From Alphaproteobacteria bacterium (GTDB lineage: Bacteria > Pseudomonadota > Alphaproteobacteria > Rhodobacterales > Rhodobacteraceae), in the NCBI GenBank assembly GCA_029289325.1, contig JARFTV010000002.1, positions 26,585 through 90,584 of the forward strand: a stretch of DNA of 64,000 bases, in the 5' to 3' direction. The position numbers were made by a program, and so were the translations under genes. The stretch's first letter is position 1; every line of letters begins with the position of its first letter. The notes under the pieces are model-generated. The model made no database searches, was not told where the DNA came from, and worked only from the letters and a program-made list of their open reading frames with translations. Positions 33,805 to 43,400 of the stretch are shown here, one piece after another.

Positions 33805-35028
33805 ATGCGCGAAACGACCGATATCCTGATTTCCGGCGGCGGTGTGGCGGGGTTGACCGCCGCCTGCGCCCTTGGCTCGGCCGGGTTCCGCGTGATCTGC
33901 GTCGACCCCACCCCCCCGGTGACCGAGGCCGCGGACGCCGGCGCCGACCTTCGGACCACCGCCTTCCTGCAACCCTCGCGCCGGGTGCTGGAGGGCGCGG
34001 GCCTGTGGACCCGTCTTGCCCCTCATGCCGCCCCGCTGCAGGTCATGCGGATCATCGACGCGGGCGGCGAGACGACCGAGGCGCGGCTGACCAAGGAATT
34101 CGATGCCGCCGACATCTCGGACGCGCCCTTCGGCTGGAACCTCCCGAACTGGCTTCTACGGCGCGAGATGCTGGGCCGGATCGCCGAACTCCCCAATGTC
34201 TCGCTCCGCATCGGCATCGGCTTCGATCGGATGCTGACCCGCGAGACCGAGGCGCTGGTCACGCTTTCCGACGGGACCACCGTCTCGGCCCGGCTGGTGA
34301 TCGGTGCCGACGGACGCGACTCCCCCGTGCGCGAGGCGCTGGGGATCGCCGCCCGGACCTTCCGCTACGGCCAGAAGGCGCTGGCCTTCGCCGTGACCCA
34401 TCCGATCCCCCACGCCAATGTATCGACCGAAGTCCACCGCTCCGGCGGCCCCTTCACCCTCGTCCCCCTCCCCGACCGTGACGGCCAGCCGGCCTCTGCC
34501 GTCGTCTGGATGGAGCGCGGCGACGAGATCGCCCGCCTCGCCGCCCTCCCCGAGCCGGAATTCGAGGCCGAGATGACCGCCCGCTCCTCCGGCGTCCTTG
34601 GCCCGCTCACCCTGGTCAGCCGCCGCTCGATCTGGCCGATCATCAGCCGGATCGCCGACCGCATGTCCGGCCAGCGCTGCATCCTGATGGCCGAAGCCGC
34701 CCATGTGGTCCCGCCGATCGGGGCGCAGGGGCTGAACATGTCCCTTGCCGACCTCGCCTGCCTTCTGGACCTTGCCGGCACACACCGCGCCGACCCCGGC
34801 GTCCCGGATGTGACCGAGGCCTATCACCGCCGCCGCCACTGGGAGGTGCAGGCCCGCGTCACCGGGATCGACCTGCTGAACCGCGCCTCTATGGCGGGGA
34901 CCCAGCCTCTGCGCGACTTGCGGGCACGGGCGCTGGACCTGCTCTATTCCACCCGCCCGGTGCGCCAGACCCTGATGCGCGCGGGCCTCGGCATGGGGCG
35001 CGACCCCGCTACGTCCGCGAGCACCTGA
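33805..35028 (+). CDS. UbiH/UbiF-family FAD-dependent hydroxylase
   Basis: A 407-residue aromatic-ring hydroxylase of the ubiquinone biosynthesis class. The N-terminal dinucleotide fold is ILISGGGVAGLTAACALGS; the middle motif is VIGADGRDSPVREALGI; the FAD-ribityl motif is MAEAAHVVPPIGAQGLNMS, in which Glu replaces the usual Asp of GDAAH. It starts at ATG 33805 with CGGAGG upstream. The exact ring position hydroxylated cannot be told from sequence. Confidence 0.87.
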   Translation: MRETTDILISGGGVAGLTAACALGSAGFRVICVDPTPPVTEAADAGADLRTTAFLQPSRRVLEGAGLWTRLAPHAAPLQVMRIIDAGGETTEARLTKEFDAADISDAPFGWNLPNWLLRREMLGRIAELPNVSLRIGIGFDRMLTRETEALVTLSDGTTVSARLVIGADGRDSPVREALGIAARTFRYGQKALAFAVTHPIPHANVSTEVHRSGGPFTLVPLPDRDGQPASAVVWMERGDEIARLAALPEPEFEAEMTARSSGVLGPLTLVSRRSIWPIISRIADRMSGQRCILMAEAAHVVPPIGAQGLNMSLADLACLLDLAGTHRADPGVPDVTEAYHRRRHWEVQARVTGIDLLNRASMAGTQPLRDLRARALDLLYSTRPVRQTLMRAGLGMGRDPATSAST

Positions 35029-35286
35029 AGTTTCGTGCGTTTTTGCACAGACTTGCTGCAGCGCCGCAAGGCCCTGTGAAAACCTTGTAACATGTGAATT
35101 CTGCCCTGCCCGGATTGTGGAATTCCTGCGGGAATTGCAGATGTTCCCGTCGCAAGCCGCACAGGCGTTCACATTCGAGAGACTTGCCGCGACCAAGCCG
35201 TGATTTTGCTTTTCCGGCAGCCTACCCCATCTCTCGCTCACCGCCCCACAACGGGGCAGGACCAAACAAAGCCAAGGAAATACAAC

Positions 35287-35535
35287 ATGAAAAGCATCGT
35301 GCTCGCATCCGCTCTTGTCGCCCTTTCGGCTGTCGGCGCCGTCGCCCAGCAGGCTCCGGTCGCCCTGCCGTCCTCGATCACCTCGCAGATCCTGACGCTG
35401 GTTCCCTCGGCTGACCTGTCCAGCCTGACCAACGCGCAGTATGCCCAGCTGGTCACCTTCTTCGCCGACAGCGAGAACCTGCGCACCCGCGCCGGCGCCG
35501 CCCAGGGCATCGAAGCGATCCTCGGCGCGCAGTAA
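35287..35535 (+). CDS. Small secreted protein, unknown
   Basis: An 82-residue protein with a clear signal peptide (MKSIVLASALVALSAVGAVAQ) and a 61-residue mature part rich in Ala, Ser, Thr and Leu, without cysteine. AAGGAAAT lies eight bases before the ATG. It is followed by a hairpin terminator and has a 258-nt upstream region, so it is probably a monocistronic, well-expressed gene. I do not recognise the family. Confidence 0.75.
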   Translation: MKSIVLASALVALSAVGAVAQQAPVALPSSITSQILTLVPSADLSSLTNAQYAQLVTFFADSENLRTRAGAAQGIEAILGAQ

Positions 35536-35559
35536 TCCTGCATCACTCTGCCAAAACGC

Positions 35560-35588
35560 ACAGGCCGGAGAGCTCCCCTCCGGCCTGT
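35560..35588. terminator. Hairpin terminator between convergent genes
   Basis: An 11-bp perfect stem ACAGGCCGGAG/CTCCGGCCTGT with a seven-base loop, 24 bases after the small secreted protein and four bases before the 3' end of the convergent aminotransferase. The following TCTGTTAT is a weak U-run, so it may serve both directions. Confidence 0.65.
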
Positions 35589-35591
35589 CTG

Positions 35592-36722
35592 TTATCCCGG
35601 GATCACCACATCCAGCGCCCGTTTCAGCCGCGCCACTGTCCCGTCGACATCCTTCAGCTTGTCCAGCCCGAAAAGGCCAAGGCGGAAGGTCTTGAACTCA
35701 GGCCCCTCGCCCACCTGCAAGGGCACCCCGGCAGCGATCTGCAACCCTTCCGCGCGGAACTTCGCACCGGTCTGAACTTCGGGGTCACTGGTGTAGCTTA
35801 CAACCACCCCCGGCGCCTGGAAGCCCTCGGCCGCGACCGAAGCCACCCCGCGCGCCGCCAGAAGCGCCCGCACCGCACGCCCCAGCTCCCATTGCGCGGC
35901 CTTTGCGGCCTCGAAGCCCATCGCCCTCGTCTCGACCATCGCGTCACGGAATCCCAGGATCGCGTCGGTGGGCATGGTCGCGTGATAGGCATGGCCACCC
36001 TTTTCATAGGCTTCCATGATCGACCGCCACTTCTTCAGATCCAGTGCAAAGCTGTTTGACGTGGTCTCGGCCAACCGCGTCTCGGCCGCGGGCGACAGGA
36101 CCACGACCCCTGCCGAAGGCGAGGCCGACCAGCCCTTCTGCGGCGCCGAGATCAGCACATCGACCCCGGTCGCGGCCATGTCGACCCAGATGCAGCCCGA
36201 GGCAATGCAGTCCAGCACCATCAGCGCACCCACCTCATGCGCGGCCGCCGACATCTGCGCGATGTAATCGTCGGGAAGGATGATCCCCGCCGACGTCTCG
36301 ACATGCGGCGCAAAGACCGCCTCGGGCTTCACCTCGCGGATCTTCGCCACCACCTCCTCGATCGGCGGCGGCGCGTAAGGGGCGCGCGCATCATTCCCTG
36401 TCTGTCTCGCCATGACCACAGTCGTCTCGGCGGCAAATCCACCCGCCTCGAAGATCTGCGTCCAGCGATAGCTGAACCAGCCGTTCCGCACGATCAGGAC
36501 GCGCCCCTGCCCGAACTGCCGCGCCACCGCCTCCATCGCGTAAGAGCCGCCCCCCGGAACCAGCGCCACGGCCGATCCCCGGTAGACCTCTTTCAACAGG
36601 CCCGAGACATCGCGCATCACGCCCTGAAAGCGGGCGGACATGTGGTTCAGCGAACGGTCGGTAAAGACGACCGAGAATTCCTGCAACCCCTCGGGGTCGA
36701 TATGTGCATGCGGCAAGTTCAT
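35592..36722 (-). CDS. Class V aminotransferase (alanine-glyoxylate/serine type)
   Basis: A 376-residue PLP enzyme of the AGXT/SerC-like class. The PLP lysine is in SAPQKGWSASP; other features are VPGGGSYAMEAVARQ near residue 55 and LDCIASGCIWVDMAATGVDVLIS. Family members use alanine, serine or aspartate with glyoxylate or pyruvate. The gene is convergent with the small secreted protein and lies after the palindromic repeat and the two Lrp genes on the same strand. The exact reaction is uncertain. Confidence 0.85.
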   Translation of the reverse strand: MNLPHAHIDPEGLQEFSVVFTDRSLNHMSARFQGVMRDVSGLLKEVYRGSAVALVPGGGSYAMEAVARQFGQGRVLIVRNGWFSYRWTQIFEAGGFAAETTVVMARQTGNDARAPYAPPPIEEVVAKIREVKPEAVFAPHVETSAGIILPDDYIAQMSAAAHEVGALMVLDCIASGCIWVDMAATGVDVLISAPQKGWSASPSAGVVVLSPAAETRLAETTSNSFALDLKKWRSIMEAYEKGGHAYHATMPTDAILGFRDAMVETRAMGFEAAKAAQWELGRAVRALLAARGVASVAAEGFQAPGVVVSYTSDPEVQTGAKFRAEGLQIAAGVPLQVGEGPEFKTFRLGLFGLDKLKDVDGTVARLKRALDVVIPG

Positions 36723-36779
36723 TGTGGGCCTCCCTATTCCAGCGGGAGCCTAACGCCAGCCGTCGCGCTCTGCCAGCCC

Positions 36780-36807
36780 GTAGGGTGGGCAATATTGCCC
36801 ACCCTAC
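36780..36807. repeat. 28-bp perfect palindromic repeat, copy 2
   Basis: Arms GTAGGGTGGGCAAT and its exact reverse complement, lying between the Lrp gene end and the aminotransferase start. Compared with copy 1 at 13601-13628 only two bases differ (CGATATCG against CAATATTG), and the changes are symmetric, so pairing is kept. Confidence 0.85.
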
Positions 36808-36814
36808 GCCGGGT

Positions 36815-37273
36815 TCAGCCCAGCGGCCCCGGCCGACGTTCCTCGGTCAGAAGCACGTTCGCCTCGACGTTCCCCACCCCCGGCAGCGTCATGATCCGCC
36901 GCCGCAGCACCCGTTCGAAATCCGCGATATCCCGCGCCACGACCCGCAGGCGGTAGTCGAACAGCCCCAGCACATGCTGCACCACCTGCACCTCGGGGAT
37001 TGCCTGCACCGCGCGCTCGAAATCCTCCAGGCTCACCCGCCCCTTGGTGGCGAGTTTCACCCCAAGGAAGACCGTCACCCCAAAGCCCAGCTTCTCGCGG
37101 TCCACCTCGACCGCGAGGCCCTTCAGCACACCGGCCTCCTCAAGCCGCCGCACCCGCCGCCAGACCGCCGGTTGCGACAGCCCCAGCCGCCGGCCCAGCT
37201 CACCGGCCGAAAGCGTCCCATCCGCCACCAGCGCCCGCAGGATCGCCCGGTCGGTATCGTCCAGATCGATCAC
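36815..37273 (-). CDS. Lrp/AsnC family regulator, downstream copy
   Basis: A 152-residue feast/famine regulator with an N-terminal helix-turn-helix (LDDTDRAILRALVADGTLSA, LGLSQPAVWRRVRRLEEAGV) and a C-terminal RAM ligand domain. It starts at GTG 37273 in a four-base overlap with the upstream Lrp gene, so the two are translationally coupled. Both proteins are exactly 152 residues but only distantly similar. Amino-acid sensing is the family role; the neighbouring ilvC suggests branched-chain amino acids. Confidence 0.88.
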   Translation of the reverse strand: MIDLDDTDRAILRALVADGTLSAGELGRRLGLSQPAVWRRVRRLEEAGVLKGLAVEVDREKLGFGVTVFLGVKLATKGRVSLEDFERAVQAIPEVQVVQHVLGLFDYRLRVVARDIADFERVLRRRIMTLPGVGNVEANVLLTEERRPGPLG

Positions 37274-37728
37274 AGCGGCAGCCCCCCGGTGTCCTTGATG
37301 GTCGAGACAAGCATCAGTGCCTCGACCTCGGCGATATGCGGCAGGGTGAGAATCCGGTCGCGGTAGATCCCCGTCCAATGCCCCATGTCGCGGGCGATGA
37401 CGTTGAGACGCACATCGACGCGGCCAAGGAAGGTCTCGATCCCTATCACCTCCGGCACCTCTCGCGCCGCCGCGATGAATTCGTCGAAGGCGCGCGGGTT
37501 GGTCTTGTCCAGCGTGAAGCGGAGCGAGACCTCGACCCCGTAACCCAGCGCGCGCCAGTCGATCGCCGCGCCTTCCGACCGGATCACACCCCCCGCCCGC
37601 AGCCGGTCCAGCCGCCGCCACAGCGTCGCCGGCGTGACACCCGCCCGCTCGGCCAGCATCGCGCGCTCCAGCGCCGGCTCGGCAAGCCAATGCCGCAAGA
37701 TCCGTCGGTCGGTGCCGTCCAGCTGCAT
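37270..37728 (-). CDS. Lrp/AsnC family regulator, upstream copy
   Basis: A 152-residue regulator of the same family: helix-turn-helix MQLDGTDRRILRHWLAEPAL and GVTPATLWRRLDRLRAGGVI, then a RAM domain ending AEVEALMLVSTIKDTGG. It is divergent from ilvC with a 126-nt shared upstream region, the usual position for a local activator of the opposite gene. Coupling to the second Lrp gene suggests that the two proteins may form hetero-oligomers; this is inference. Confidence 0.88.
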   Translation of the reverse strand: MQLDGTDRRILRHWLAEPALERAMLAERAGVTPATLWRRLDRLRAGGVIRSEGAAIDWRALGYGVEVSLRFTLDKTNPRAFDEFIAAAREVPEVIGIETFLGRVDVRLNVIARDMGHWTGIYRDRILTLPHIAEVEALMLVSTIKDTGGLPL

Positions 37729-37761
37729 GAATTATCCGCCTTCTGGCCATTTGAAGAATGA

Positions 37762-38877
<1,116 letters not shown>

Positions 38878-38914
38878 GACCCGCAAACCAAGGTGCGCTG
38901 AACGCACACCCCCC

Positions 38915-38939
38915 GCAGGGGCGCCCATCGCGCCCCTGC
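38915..38939 (+). terminator. Hairpin after ilvC
   Basis: A 10-bp perfect stem GCAGGGGCGC/GCGCCCCTGC with loop CCATC, 38 bases after the ilvC stop; a smaller hairpin GTGCG-CTGAA-CGCAC precedes it. No U-run follows, so it may stabilise the 3' end rather than terminate. Confidence 0.45.
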
Positions 38940-38955
38940 CCGGTCGGAGAATCCG

Positions 38956-39279
38956 ATGCGCAAGTGGATCCCCGTCGCCCTGATCGTCCTCGCGGTCCTC
39001 TGGTTCGCGCTGACGAACCTTGGCTCAGCCCTCGCCCTGTCCGATCTTGGCACCCGCCCGATCCTCGCCCTCAGCAGGGCTGACCAGCGCATCCCGACCC
39101 AGCTTCCGATCCGTGCCGTCCTGCCCGGCGAGGACGAGCTCCTTGGCGCCCATGCGATCCAGTTCGGCTACAGCACCAGCTTCCGGCTCCCTGACGGCAG
39201 CACCGTCACCTGCCGCTACCGCTTCCGCCATGTCTCCTGCGACGGCGGCTGGCTGCCCGAGCGGCCCCCGGTTCAGTAA
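38956..39279 (+). CDS. Small membrane-anchored or secreted protein, unknown
   Basis: A 107-residue protein with an N-terminal hydrophobic segment (KWIPVALIVLAVLWFALTNL) and an extracytoplasmic domain containing two cysteines (VTCRYRFRHVSCDGGW) that could form a disulfide. GGTCGGAG lies upstream of the ATG. The last seven bases overlap the convergent gene. The family is not recognised. Confidence 0.7.
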   Translation: MRKWIPVALIVLAVLWFALTNLGSALALSDLGTRPILALSRADQRIPTQLPIRAVLPGEDELLGAHAIQFGYSTSFRLPDGSTVTCRYRFRHVSCDGGWLPERPPVQ

Positions 39280-39512
39280 CGCCGGTCGTCCAGCAGCACT
39301 CTGCGGTTCAACGGGTCGCGCGGATCATGCACCCGCGCGGCCAGCGGCTTCAGGAAGGCCACGCCGCCATATTTGCCGTCCTTCGCCAAAGTCGAGATCG
39401 GCGCATTCGGGTCGCGCTTGCGATCCAGCGTGCGCTCCTTGCTGATCAGGGCCAGCACAACCACGGCCAGCAGCGTGAACAGCGCCAGAAGCGGAATCAT
39501 TTCTCCGAACAT
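39273..39512 (-). CDS. Small membrane protein, unknown
   Basis: A 79-residue protein with one N-terminal membrane helix (MIPLLALFTLLAVVVLALI) and a basic soluble tail (KERTLDRKRDPNAPIST). GGAG lies nine bases before the ATG at 39512. It converges with the preceding gene. No function is evident; proteins of this shape are often conserved within the family as single-helix envelope proteins. Confidence 0.6.
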   Translation of the reverse strand: MFGEMIPLLALFTLLAVVVLALISKERTLDRKRDPNAPISTLAKDGKYGGVAFLKPLAARVHDPRDPLNRRVLLDDRRY

Positions 39513-39930
39513 CGTGAAATCTCCATGCAGGGGGTGCCATCCCGGCACCCGATTGCTGGACCAACCCACCCGCGCGACCAATGGTTCCCGCCTCGGGCGG
39601 CAGGGTCGGCGGCATGGCGCCGCAGCACGGGGCACATCTCCGATCAGGCCCGGAGCCCCCGGCCCGGCTCATCTCTGCGCCCGCAAGGACCTCGATGAAA
39701 ACCGCTCTGGCCCGATCATCCTGCGGCCGCGTCGCGCGGCCCTGCCCAACCGACCCCGGCCAGCCCGAAACGCTGCCCATCGCCTGTCCCAATCCTGCCG
39801 CTGGCCCCGCTCACCGACGCCCCCGATGCGCCATGCGCACAGCTCTTGAAACAGAGCGAGCCCCAGTCCGATCCTGGCCGCTGGCGGGCTCTAAAACGCC
39901 CGGCCGAGCGCCAGACATGGTAAAGCGCAA
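39513..39930. other. Non-coding stretch upstream of the small membrane gene
   Basis: About 420 bases between the small gene start and the 61-bp element. It is GC-rich, with a short inverted repeat GGGTGCC-atccc-GGCACCC-like near 39535, and otherwise shows no gene or promoter I can support. Confidence 0.4.
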
Positions 39931-39991
39931 ATGAATGCGGGCCGCCAAGCCCTTGATTTTACAAGGGCCGGCAAAATGTCCACGCTGGACA
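39931..39991 (+). repeat. 61-bp dispersed element, copy 2
   Basis: Gap-free partner of 14347-14407. The shared blocks are ATGAA at the start, CCCTTGATTTTAC at 39950-39962 and TGTCCACGCTGGACA at 39977-39991, separated by 14 bases in both copies. Here CCCTTG-N6-CAAGGG also forms a hairpin absent from copy 1. The element ends seven bases before the glmM stop on the opposite strand. Confidence 0.7.
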
Positions 39992-39998
39992 GCCGGAT

Positions 39999-41342
39999 TC
40001 AGACGGCCGCCTCGACCGCCCCCACGATCTCGTCGACGACCTCGGTGAGAAGCCCCTCATCCTCACATTCCGCCATCACCCGGATCAACGGCTCGGTCCC
40101 CGATTTCCGGATCAGGATCCGCCCCAGCCCGGCGATCCGCGCCTCGCTGGCCCGGATCACCTCCTGGACCGAGGCAGCCTCCAGCGGGCGGGCTTCGGCC
40201 GAGAAGCGGACGTTCTTCAGAAGCTGCGGGACCGTCTCGAACAAGCGGGTCAGCTCCGAGGCGGGCCGCCCGGTCCGCACCATCTCGGCCAGGAACTGCA
40301 GCCCCGCGATCAGCCCGTCCCCGGTGGTCGCATAATCGGTCATCACGATATGGCCGGACTGCTCGCCACCCAGGTTGAACCCGCCCTCCCGCATCCGCTC
40401 GACCACGTAGCGGTCGCCCACCGCCGTCCGTTCCAGCCGCAGGCCGCGACCTTCCAGGAACCGCTCCAGCCCGAGGTTCGACATCACCGTCGCGACCAGG
40501 GCGCCGCCGGAAAGCCGTCCCTCCTCCGCCCAGCGGGCGGCGAGCAGCGCCATGATCTGGTCCCCGTCCGCGACCCGGCCGGTCTCGTCCAGGATCATCA
40601 CCCGGTCGGCGTCCCCGTCCAGGCTGATCCCGACATGCGCCCCATGGGCCACGACCGCCTCGGCCGCCGTTTCGGTATGGGTGGAGCCGCAGCGGTGGTT
40701 GATGTTAGTCCCGTTCGGATGCACCCCCACCGGGATCACCTCGGCGCCAAGCTCCCACAGCACCTCGGGTGCGGCCCGATAGGCCGCACCGTTGGCGCAA
40801 TCGATCACCACCTTCAGCCCGTCCAGCCGCAGCCCATGCGGGAAGCTCGTCTTGACGAACTCCTGATAGCGGCCTCGCCCGTCCTCGATCCGCTTGGCCC
40901 GGCCGATATTGCCGGGTTTGGCAGGCAGAATCTCGCCCTCGACCATGGCTTCGATCTCGGCCTCGGCGGCGTCGGACAGCTTGAACCCGTCGGGGCCGAA
41001 GAACTTGATCCCATTGTCCTGGTGCGGGTTGTGGCTGGCCGAGATCATGACCCCCACATCCGCCCGCATCGACCGCGTGAGATAACCCACCGCCGGTGTC
41101 GGTACGGGACCGAGCAGGAGCACGTTCATCCCCGTCGAGGTCAGCCCCGCGGTCAGCGCGTTCTCCAGCATGTAACCCGAGAGCCGCGTGTCCTTGCCGA
41201 TCACCACCCGATGCGCCGAGGAGCCGTCACGCCGGAAATGCCGCCCCGCGGCCGCACCCAGCTTCAGCGCCATTTCGGCGGTCATCGGCCATGTGTTGGC
41301 CCGGCCCCTGACCCCGTCGGTCCCGAACAGCTTGCGGTTCAT
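39999..41342 (-). CDS. glmM: Phosphoglucosamine mutase
   Basis: A 447-residue enzyme that converts glucosamine-6-phosphate to glucosamine-1-phosphate for UDP-GlcNAc and cell-wall synthesis. The start is [16 protein letters not shown]. The phosphoserine loop is [17 protein letters not shown], the metal loop DGDADRVMI, and the sugar-binding GEQSGHI. The ATG overlaps the folP stop by four bases, reproducing the conserved folP-glmM order. Confidence 0.96.
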   Translation of the reverse strand: MNRKLFGTDGVRGRANTWPMTAEMALKLGAAAGRHFRRDGSSAHRVVIGKDTRLSGYMLENALTAGLTSTGMNVLLLGPVPTPAVGYLTRSMRADVGVMISASHNPHQDNGIKFFGPDGFKLSDAAEAEIEAMVEGEILPAKPGNIGRAKRIEDGRGRYQEFVKTSFPHGLRLDGLKVVIDCANGAAYRAAPEVLWELGAEVIPVGVHPNGTNINHRCGSTHTETAAEAVVAHGAHVGISLDGDADRVMILDETGRVADGDQIMALLAARWAEEGRLSGGALVATVMSNLGLERFLEGRGLRLERTAVGDRYVVERMREGGFNLGGEQSGHIVMTDYATTGDGLIAGLQFLAEMVRTGRPASELTRLFETVPQLLKNVRFSAEARPLEAASVQEVIRASEARIAGLGRILIRKSGTEPLIRVMAECEDEGLLTEVVDEIVGAVEAAV

Positions 41343-42358
41343 GCCTGTCCCTCCAGATGGTCGGTGTGCAGTGCCTGCCACATGCAGAGCGCCTGCCGCG
41401 TCTCGGTCACGTCATGCACCCGGGTGATCTGCACGCCCTGAGCGAAGCCCGAAAGGGCGACCGCGACCGAGCCCGGCATCCGCTCCTCGGCCGTCTCGAC
41501 CCGGCTGATCGAGCCGATGAACCGCTTGCGCGAGGTCCCGACCAGCAGCGGACAGCCGAGGCCGTGGAAGAGCGAAAGCCCGCGCAGAAGGGCGAGGTTG
41601 TGCGCCATGGTCTTGCCGAAGCCGATTCCGGGATCGACCGCGATCAGTTCACGCCCGATGCCCAGTGCCTCGGCCCGCGCCAGTCTTTGAGCCAGGGCGT
41701 CGTATACGTCGAGGAGCACGTCACCATACTGCGGATCGTCCTGCATCGTCTCAGGCAGGCCCTGGGCATGCATCAGGACCAGCGGCACCTGTGCCTTCGC
41801 CACGACCTTGCCAAGTGCGGGGTCAAAATCCAGGCCCGAGACATCGTTGACTACAGCCGCACCGGCCTTCAGCGCGGCCGTGGCGACAAGCGCCTTGCGG
41901 GTGTCGATCGAGATCGGGGCGCGCATCCCGCCCGCGCGCAGAGCCTCGATCACCGGCGCAGTGCGGGCGATTTCTTCGGCCACCGGGACTTCGGCCGCGC
42001 CGGGGCGCGTGCTCTCGCCGCCGATGTCCACCAGTTCAGCAAAGCGGGCTACCTTATGGGCGTGGCCGATGGCCGCAGCCTGCGAGAGATAGCGCCCCCC
42101 GTCCGAAAAGCTGTCCGGGGTCACGTTCACGATTCCCATCAACCGCGGCCGATCCAGCGAAAGGCTTGCGAAGTCGGGCCGCGGCGCTGTCAGACGGTGC
42201 AGGACAGCCTCCGGCACCTCACGCGCCGCGATCAGCCGGGGCCGCGCGGCGCGGGACAGGACCTCGACCCGGTCGAACCAGCACCAGCCACCGGCAAGGG
42301 AAAATGCGCCGTCCGGGCGGGCGGCGTCGGTCATCGCGATCGGTCTGTAATATTCCAT
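41339..42358 (-). CDS. folP: Dihydropteroate synthase
   Basis: A 339-residue enzyme of folate synthesis, joining p-aminobenzoate to dihydropterin pyrophosphate. It has [43 protein letters not shown] and [11 protein letters not shown]. About 70 N-terminal residues precede the barrel, longer than E. coli FolP; ATG 42334 (MTDAARPDG) is an alternative start. It lies between folB and glmM on the same strand. Confidence 0.95.
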   Translation of the reverse strand: MEYYRPIAMTDAARPDGAFSLAGGWCWFDRVEVLSRAARPRLIAAREVPEAVLHRLTAPRPDFASLSLDRPRLMGIVNVTPDSFSDGGRYLSQAAAIGHAHKVARFAELVDIGGESTRPGAAEVPVAEEIARTAPVIEALRAGGMRAPISIDTRKALVATAALKAGAAVVNDVSGLDFDPALGKVVAKAQVPLVLMHAQGLPETMQDDPQYGDVLLDVYDALAQRLARAEALGIGRELIAVDPGIGFGKTMAHNLALLRGLSLFHGLGCPLLVGTSRKRFIGSISRVETAEERMPGSVAVALSGFAQGVQITRVHDVTETRQALCMWQALHTDHLEGQA

Positions 42359-42382
42359 GGCCCCCGATTGGCCGATGGCCCG

Positions 42383-43312
42383 TTACTTGGCAAGGGGGAA
42401 GTCTTCGGCCCTTTCGACAGGCACGCGGCTTCCTGCCGGCACCGTAACCTCGCCGTGAACAACCAGCGCCGTGGCCGACATCATCTCGGCCAGCCAGAGC
42501 GCCAGCGTGACCGGGGCCGTCCCCTGCGGGCCGTCCACCGCGTCGAGCACCAGCTTCGACGGCGCCCAAACTACCGATTGTCCGCGCTTGATCGCCCAGT
42601 CGATCTCAGTCCGTGTGGCGACGACCACACAGCGCGGGTCGCGGGCGGCCAGCGTCCAGGCGTTCTGCTCGATCGCCAGTAGGTCGATCCGGCGCTGGGT
42701 CGGCTTGTGGCCGGTTGCGGGGCGCGGGTAGTCGGGCATGCCCACGGTCAGGATCAGCGGCAGCCCCCGCGCCTGCAGCTTGTCGAGCCGGGCCGACAGG
42801 TCGGGCGAGGCGATCGCGGCATTGTCCAGATAGACGACAAGCGGATGCACCGCCTCGTCCCCTTCGGCCCCCGCACGCTGAACCGGCACTTCGGCGCGAG
42901 AGCGGACGATCTCTACCCCAAGCGCATAGGGGCCGATATCCAGCTTTTCGATCCGGATGAAGGCGCGCATGGCGGCGGGTTCGGCGAGGATGCGCTCGGC
43001 AACCCGTTCCGCCAGCGTTTCCAGAAGGTTGAGCCGCTCTGCCGCCAGTTCCGCGGCAATCGCCTCGGTGATCCGGTCGTAGGACAGGATGCGGTCCACG
43101 TCATCTTCCAGCGGCTCGGTCACGGGGCGGACCTCGACCACGACGTTGAAGCGCAGCCGCTGCTTGTGGCCACGCTCCTTCTGGAAGGCGCCGATATCGG
43201 CCTCGACCACATGGTCGCGCAGGGAGATCCGGTCGCGCGGAGCGGCCCCGGCCGAAGCCTCGGAGCGATCTTCGGGATGCGCGAAGGCAAGTTCGATGTC
43301 AGACGTGGTCAT
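42383..43312 (-). CDS. folB: Dihydroneopterin aldolase with C-terminal extension
   Basis: A 309-residue protein. Residues about 30-145 are a FolB domain (ISLRDHVVEADIGAFQKERG, ILSYDRITEAI, NLLETLAERVAERIL) that makes 6-hydroxymethyl-dihydropterin. FolB alone is about 120 residues; the remaining 165 form a second domain (VYLDNAAIASPDLSARLDKL, LWLAEMMSATALVVHGEVTV) that I cannot assign. It lacks the HPPK (FolK) motifs, although folK would be expected in such an operon. ATG 43312 is the natural start, 25 nt before folP at the other end. Confidence 0.85.
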   Translation of the reverse strand: MTTSDIELAFAHPEDRSEASAGAAPRDRISLRDHVVEADIGAFQKERGHKQRLRFNVVVEVRPVTEPLEDDVDRILSYDRITEAIAAELAAERLNLLETLAERVAERILAEPAAMRAFIRIEKLDIGPYALGVEIVRSRAEVPVQRAGAEGDEAVHPLVVYLDNAAIASPDLSARLDKLQARGLPLILTVGMPDYPRPATGHKPTQRRIDLLAIEQNAWTLAARDPRCVVVATRTEIDWAIKRGQSVVWAPSKLVLDAVDGPQGTAPVTLALWLAEMMSATALVVHGEVTVPAGSRVPVERAEDFPLAK

Positions 43313-43400
43313 GGGTGCCTCCGCAAGTTCGGGGCCCGTCATAGCACGCGGGGCGGGCGGGCCAAGCGAGAAGGCGTCGCGCATGGCGCGATTGGCGACA

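Noticed and set aside
39931-40335. A 134-codon frame beginning in the 61-bp element and running antisense to glmM
   Set aside because: Only the first 20 codons resemble the other copy; the rest is the mirror of glmM. I treat the element as DNA, not as a gene.
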